Assembly: GCF_015207665.1 (NCBI RefSeq)
Contig: NZ_JADEWL010000042.1
Span: 1 to 49,257 of the forward strand
DNA length: 49,257 bases
From: Plectonema cf. radiosum LEGE 06105
GTDB lineage: Bacteria; Cyanobacteriota; Cyanobacteriia; Cyanobacteriales; Nostocaceae
Direction of reading: 5' to 3'
How positions within the stretch are numbered: position 1 is the first letter of the stretch; every line of letters starts with the position of its first letter. Below, one piece after another: positions 45,505-49,257 of this stretch. The notes beneath the pieces were generated by a model, which saw only the letters and a program-made list of their open reading frames with translations, ran no database searches and was not told where the DNA came from. The translations under genes and the position numbers were made by a program.

Positions 45505-45836
45505 GCTGCATACTCCTTGCGGGTAAAGTTTGCTTAGACAATGTTTAGAGTCGGTGAGCCACGGCAGCTCCCCCGGAGGGGAGTCAGTTTCTGTCCCGTC
45601 ATTAGCGAAGCGTGTCCGCGCTTGACATAGTGGCGAACCCGTCTCGGGTACTATCCAAACGACACTGGTTTATTCTCTGTAAGCCTGTTTAATCGCTTGA
45701 TTCTAGAGCTTGGGACTAGCAAGCATCCCAAGGTAGGAACTTTAACTCTTGCTCTAAACGAGTAGTCGGGTCAGGTAGAGTCAACCAGCAAGCCCCCGCC
45801 TTATAGCCATGGGGTTGCTACTTAACGAGAGAACCC
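45505..45836 (-). ncRNA. omegaRNA (HEARO RNA) of the IscB element
   Basis: About 330 bases directly upstream of iscB, GC-richer than the surroundings, with no reading frame and many hairpins. Plus-strand coordinates of stems: CTCCCC/GGGGAG (45568-45573 / 45578-45583), AAGCG/CGCTT (45608-45612 / 45619-45623), ACCCG/CGGGT (45637-45641 / 45645-45649), CTTGGGA/TCCCAAG (45709-45715 / 45726-45732) and AGCAAGCCCC/GGGGTTGCT (45787-45796 / 45811-45819). Position, size and content match HEARO RNAs, the guide RNAs of IscB. Its 5' end (right side, near 45836) would run into host DNA, where the guide is copied from. Confidence 0.8.
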
Positions 45837-45929
45837 TAACTTTATTGGTTATGGTACATCGCTCTTTGTACACTGGGAAACGGGAGATAAATGTCGCCCA
45901 GAATTCAAATACAAACAACTTATATTCTT

Positions 45930-47354
45930 ATGGTATCGACTCACCCTGCTGGGGTTCAAGAAAATGGTAGTAAATATATACTATCTCAGGGCAATCAAAA
46001 AGAAACTGTTTCGCCGAATCAATCGCTTTTACCTTTGAGTGCAAAAATAAACGATCGCGATCATTTAGAAATCGGGGGTTGTGATGTCACAACCTTAGTA
46101 AAACAGTTTGGTTCTCCGCTGTATATTTTAGACGAAGAAAGCTTGCGAACTGCTTGCCGTCAGTATCGCGATAGCTTCAAGCAATACTATCAAGGTGAAT
46201 CGACAGTATTATACGCTTCCAAAGCATGGAATTGTTTGGCTGTGTGCGCCATCGTCGCATCGGAAGATTTGGGAATAGATGTAGCTTCTGGTGGTGAATT
46301 ATATACTGCGATTCAGAGTGGTGTAAATGGCGATAAAATTTATTTGCACAGCAATAATAAATCTCGTGAAGAATTGATTTTTGCTGTGGAATCCGGTTGT
46401 ACGATTGTGGTGGATAATTGGTATGAGTTGAACACTTTAGTCGAACTGGCTAGTAAAAATGGTTCTTCAAGCTGTGTGCCATACCGGATTATGCTGCGTC
46501 TGACTCCGGGTATTGATTGTCATACTCACGATTACATCCGCACGGGACAGTTAGATAGTAAATTTGGTTTTGACCCTAATGCACTTGATGATTTGTTTGC
46601 TTTTGTCAGCGAACAATCATCAGTATTTAATTGCGTTGGTTTACACGCTCACATCGGCTCGCAAATTTTTGAGAAACAACCTCATCAAGACTTGGCTGCG
46701 CTGATGGTAGAGTGGTTGAGAAAAGCCGCAACTTATGGTATTAACATTAGCGAGTTAAACGTTGGTGGCGGTTTGGGAATAAAATATATAGAATCAGATG
46801 ACCCACCAAGTATAGAAGAATGGGTAAAGCCGATTTGCCAGGTAATTGAAAAAGCTTGCCTTGATGGGAATCTTCCCTTACCAAAATTATTATGCGAACC
46901 GGGACGTTCTTTAATCGGTACGACCTGCGTTACAGCATATAGTATTGGTGCATCCAAAGAAATTCCCGGAATCCGTAAATATATTGCTGTAGACGGTGGA
47001 ATGTCAGATAATCCGCGTCCAATTACTTACCAGTCAATTTATCGAGCAGTGGTGGCGAACAAAATGACCGTACCATTGAGCGAAACAGTCACGATTGCTG
47101 GTAAACATTGCGAATCAGGGGATATTCTAATTAAGGATGCCCAACTTCCCAAAACAGAAGCGGGAGATATTCTCGTAGTGATGGGAACAGGTGCATATAA
47201 TTACAGTATGTCATCCAATTATAACCGTTTGCCTCGACCAGCAGCAGTTTTAGTTGGGAATGGGGAAGCAAGTTTAATTTTGCAACGCGAATCATACCAA
47301 GACTTGATTCGTCAAGATTGCTTACCAGAACGACTGAAAAAAAACGAACAATAA
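45930..47354 (+). CDS. lysA: Diaminopimelate decarboxylase
   Basis: PLP-dependent decarboxylation of meso-diaminopimelate to L-lysine. I take the ATG at 45930 (MVSTHPAGVQ; 474 aa); the frame is also open from an ATG at 45891. Fold type III features: the PLP lysine in VLYASKAWNCLA, LRLTPGIDCHTHDYIRTG, HAHIGSQIFE, NVGGGLGIKY, CEPGRSLIG, and the second-subunit Cys in GKHCESGDIL. The preceding DNA belongs to the IscB element, so its promoter may be disturbed or moved into the 90 bp after the element. Confidence 0.94.
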   Translation: MVSTHPAGVQENGSKYILSQGNQKETVSPNQSLLPLSAKINDRDHLEIGGCDVTTLVKQFGSPLYILDEESLRTACRQYRDSFKQYYQGESTVLYASKAWNCLAVCAIVASEDLGIDVASGGELYTAIQSGVNGDKIYLHSNNKSREELIFAVESGCTIVVDNWYELNTLVELASKNGSSSCVPYRIMLRLTPGIDCHTHDYIRTGQLDSKFGFDPNALDDLFAFVSEQSSVFNCVGLHAHIGSQIFEKQPHQDLAALMVEWLRKAATYGINISELNVGGGLGIKYIESDDPPSIEEWVKPICQVIEKACLDGNLPLPKLLCEPGRSLIGTTCVTAYSIGASKEIPGIRKYIAVDGGMSDNPRPITYQSIYRAVVANKMTVPLSETVTIAGKHCESGDILIKDAQLPKTEAGDILVVMGTGAYNYSMSSNYNRLPRPAAVLVGNGEASLILQRESYQDLIRQDCLPERLKKNEQ

Positions 47355-47521
47355 AAGATTCAGGGGTTTAGTAGTAAGAAACCATAAAAACTGATAAAAA
47401 TCAACTATTTTATGCTCTATCGTTCATGCTACCATGCCCTTAAGCTGCCTTTCTTGGCATCTATAAATCTTTTATACTTTGAGCAAAATATCCTTCAACC
47501 AAAGCGCGTAATCCAGATGTC

Positions 47522-48442
47522 ATGGGGAATTTATGGAAACAATGGCTGGCAAACCTGGGATGGTCGCAGTCCTTGTTAAAGACTCTGGATATCATGTTAG
47601 TGCTGGCGCTAACGTATATGATGCTAGTATTTATTAGCGAACGTCGCACCCTATGGATGGTGCGGGGTTTTATAGTTTTAATGCTAGCTTCAGCTGTAAG
47701 TGGTTCCTTGCAATTGGAATTGCTCAATTTTGTTTTACAAAGCTTGGTATATGGTTGTGCTGTAGCAATGGCGATAACTCTTCAGTCAGAGTTTCGCCGC
47801 TTTCTAGAGCAATTGGGACGGGGTGAATTTCGCCAATTGTTCCAAACTTCGAGCTTAGCGGTACCGAAATCCTATAGTGTAATTGATGAAATTGTTGATG
47901 CAGTTAAAGAGCTTTCAAAAAACCGAATTGGGGCTTTGCTAATTGTAGAGACCACTGGTCCAATTGATGAACGAGATTTTTCCGTACCGGGAGTAAAACT
48001 AAATGCTGAAGTTTCTAAGGAACTGCTACAAACAATTTTTCAACCAAAAACTCTTTTGCATGATGGTGCAACATTAATACGTGGTTCTCGGATTGTATCA
48101 TCGGGTATAATTTTACCGCTATCAGGGCGCAGTGCCTCCCGTCAGTTGGGAACGCGACACCGTGCGGCTATGGGAATTACTGAGCGTGTCGAAAATTGTA
48201 TTTGCGTTGTTGTATCAGAAGAAACAGGTTCTATTTCTCTAGCAGAAAGGGGAACTTTGAATAGACCATTGACAATCACGAAGCTGAGAGATTCCTTGGA
48301 GACTCGATTTTCTCCTGCTGTGGATCGGGAAGCTGTAGCTCCCGGCTTATTTAGTTTAGGTCGTCAAATTCGTGATAAGTCAACCGCATTAATTTCACGT
48401 TTACTTGGCTTAGCATCGACTGCTTCTCGGAATAAAAAATGA
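47522..48442 (+). CDS. cdaA: Diadenylate cyclase CdaA (c-di-AMP synthase)
   Basis: 306 residues: three N-terminal membrane helices (about residues 18-85), then the DAC domain with its two signature motifs, [11 protein letters not shown] (DGA) and GTRHRAAMG (RHR). It condenses two ATP into c-di-AMP, which in cyanobacteria is linked to osmotic, potassium and day/night control. A C-terminal tail of ~60 residues follows the domain. The stop overlaps the uppS start (ATGA at 48439), so the genes are coupled. No cdaR partner is adjacent. Confidence 0.94.
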   Translation: MGNLWKQWLANLGWSQSLLKTLDIMLVLALTYMMLVFISERRTLWMVRGFIVLMLASAVSGSLQLELLNFVLQSLVYGCAVAMAITLQSEFRRFLEQLGRGEFRQLFQTSSLAVPKSYSVIDEIVDAVKELSKNRIGALLIVETTGPIDERDFSVPGVKLNAEVSKELLQTIFQPKTLLHDGATLIRGSRIVSSGIILPLSGRSASRQLGTRHRAAMGITERVENCICVVVSEETGSISLAERGTLNRPLTITKLRDSLETRFSPAVDREAVAPGLFSLGRQIRDKSTALISRLLGLASTASRNKK

Positions 48443-49191
48443 CAGCACAATCAACAAAACTGGAAGATTTACCAAGCGACTTAAAAAAAGAACTACTACC
48501 CAAGCACGTTGCAGTAATTATGGATGGTAACGGTCGATGGGCTAAACGTAGAGGTTTACCTAGAATTATGGGGCATAAGCGAGGAGTTGATATTCTCAAA
48601 GATTTGCTCCGCTGCTGTCAAGATTGGGGGATAAAAGCCCTAACTGCTTATGCTTTTTCTACCGAAAACTGGGGTAGACCCCAAGAAGAAGTCGAGTTTT
48701 TGATGACCTTGTTCCAGCGGGTTTTACGTCAAGAACTACGAGAAATGCTAGAAGAGAACGTAAAAATTAGTTTTGTCGGAAATTTACTCGCTTTACCAAA
48801 TGCTTTACAGGCAGAAATTAACACCTCTATTGAAGAAACTAAAAATAATCACGGTATTAAATTTAATGTCGCTACCAATTATGGGGGTAGAGAAGAAATT
48901 ATCCAAGCTTGTCGTGCGATCGCCGAAAAAGTTGATAAAGGATTACTCCAACCAAATGAAATTAATGAAACTACATTTGAGCATCATCTTTACACTGCTG
49001 GAAATTGCGACCCCGATTTGATTATTCGCACCAGCGGGGAAATGCGTTTAAGTAATTTTCTTTTATGGCAATCAGCTTATTCTGAAATCTATTTTACCGA
49101 CACTTTGTGGCCAGATTTTGACCGCAGCGAATTTAAGAAGGCTTTATTTGCTTATCAGCAACGAGAACGGAGGTTTGGGAAAGTGAGTTAG
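48439..49191 (+). CDS. uppS: Isoprenyl transferase / undecaprenyl diphosphate synthase
   Basis: 250 residues. Cis-prenyltransferase motifs are all present: [17 protein letters not shown] (catalytic Asp), [26 protein letters not shown], and [20 protein letters not shown] followed by EIYF near the C-terminus. It makes the lipid carrier for peptidoglycan and glycan export. Translationally coupled to cdaA. The TAG stop is the first copy of a GTTAGGA array that runs to the window end. Confidence 0.95.
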   Translation: MTAQSTKLEDLPSDLKKELLPKHVAVIMDGNGRWAKRRGLPRIMGHKRGVDILKDLLRCCQDWGIKALTAYAFSTENWGRPQEEVEFLMTLFQRVLRQELREMLEENVKISFVGNLLALPNALQAEINTSIEETKNNHGIKFNVATNYGGREEIIQACRAIAEKVDKGLLQPNEINETTFEHHLYTAGNCDPDLIIRTSGEMRLSNFLLWQSAYSEIYFTDTLWPDFDRSEFKKALFAYQQRERRFGKVS

Positions 49192-49257
49192 GAGTGAGGA
49201 GTGAGGAGTTAGGAGTTAGGAGTTAGGAGTTAGGAGTTAGGAGTTAGGAGTTAGGAG
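49188..49257. repeat. TTAGGAG heptanucleotide array, continuing past the window
   Basis: About nine units of TTAGGAG (first ones degenerate, GTGAGGA) beginning at the uppS stop codon and running to the last base. Confidence 0.9.

Larger units (their letters stand above)
44165..45840 (-). mobile_element. ISC-type (IS200/IS605-like) element carrying IscB and its omegaRNA, no transposase
   Basis: About 1.65 kb inserted between rimI and lysA. Contents on the minus strand, in order: structured non-coding RNA (about 45836-45505), iscB (45503-44228), then a subterminal hairpin GGGGATGAATTCCCC (44201-44215), as is usual at the right end of IS200/IS605 elements. At the left end GGGTT/AACCC (45812-45816 / 45832-45836) could form the other subterminal hairpin. 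No TnpA/IscA transposase gene is present, so it would depend on one supplied elsewhere. The ends are estimates, since no target duplication is made by this class. Confidence 0.65.

Overview
The window comes from a cyanobacterium, most likely a filamentous, heterocyst-type (Nostocales-like) one. Evidence: chlM (Mg-protoporphyrin methyltransferase), a CpcS/CpeS-type phycobiliprotein lyase, the long cyanobacterial form of IspH, frequent GCGATCGC (HIP1) octamers, and many short tandemly repeated heptanucleotide arrays (TTAGGAG, CCAATTA, GGTTAAA and GTTGACA types) between genes. I cannot name the species. The DNA is AT-rich and most of it is ordinary chromosomal backbone.

Layout. 1-6.6 kb: ergothioneine genes egtC-egtB, a DUF423 membrane protein, two tandem paralogous membrane proteins of unknown function, chlM, nagA and divergent purE. 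6.6-13 kb: two ammonium transporter genes on the + strand. The first lies behind a textbook NtcA-type nitrogen promoter. Between them, on the opposite strand, is a cation/proton antiporter with a universal-stress domain, enclosed by an ~80-bp inverted repeat. 13-24 kb: SGNH hydrolase, ispH, a small exported protein, an atypical PhoA-like lipoprotein, a subtilase followed by a small propeptide-like protein, a beta-helix protein and a phycobilin lyase. 24.7-33.2 kb: RND efflux adaptor and permease, a cytochrome P450 remnant behind a palindromic operator, a TetR regulator and two glycosyltransferases. 33.4-38 kb: the translation cluster rplS, tRNA-Trp, secE, nusG, rplK, rplA, rplJ, rplL, with a recognisable L10 leader and a possible L1 operator. 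38-49.2 kb: a Ser/Thr kinase, a small helix-turn-helix protein, clpC, rimI, lysA, cdaA (c-di-AMP synthase) and uppS.

The most interesting locus is an IscB-omegaRNA (HEARO RNA) element at about 44.17-45.84 kb, inserted between the divergent genes rimI and lysA. The IscB reading frame has all expected parts (PLMP, RuvC-I, bridge helix, RuvC-II, HNH, RuvC-III and a C-terminal target-interaction domain). It is split by an apparent one-base frameshift in a GGG run. A highly structured non-coding stretch lies directly upstream, where the guide RNA scaffold is expected.

Other points of note: heptanucleotide arrays and an AGAAGTCGGG-type dispersed palindrome repeatedly supply or abut the stop codons of neighbouring genes. 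The alkaline-phosphatase-like protein lacks the canonical zinc-binding histidines. The antiporter segment may be invertible.
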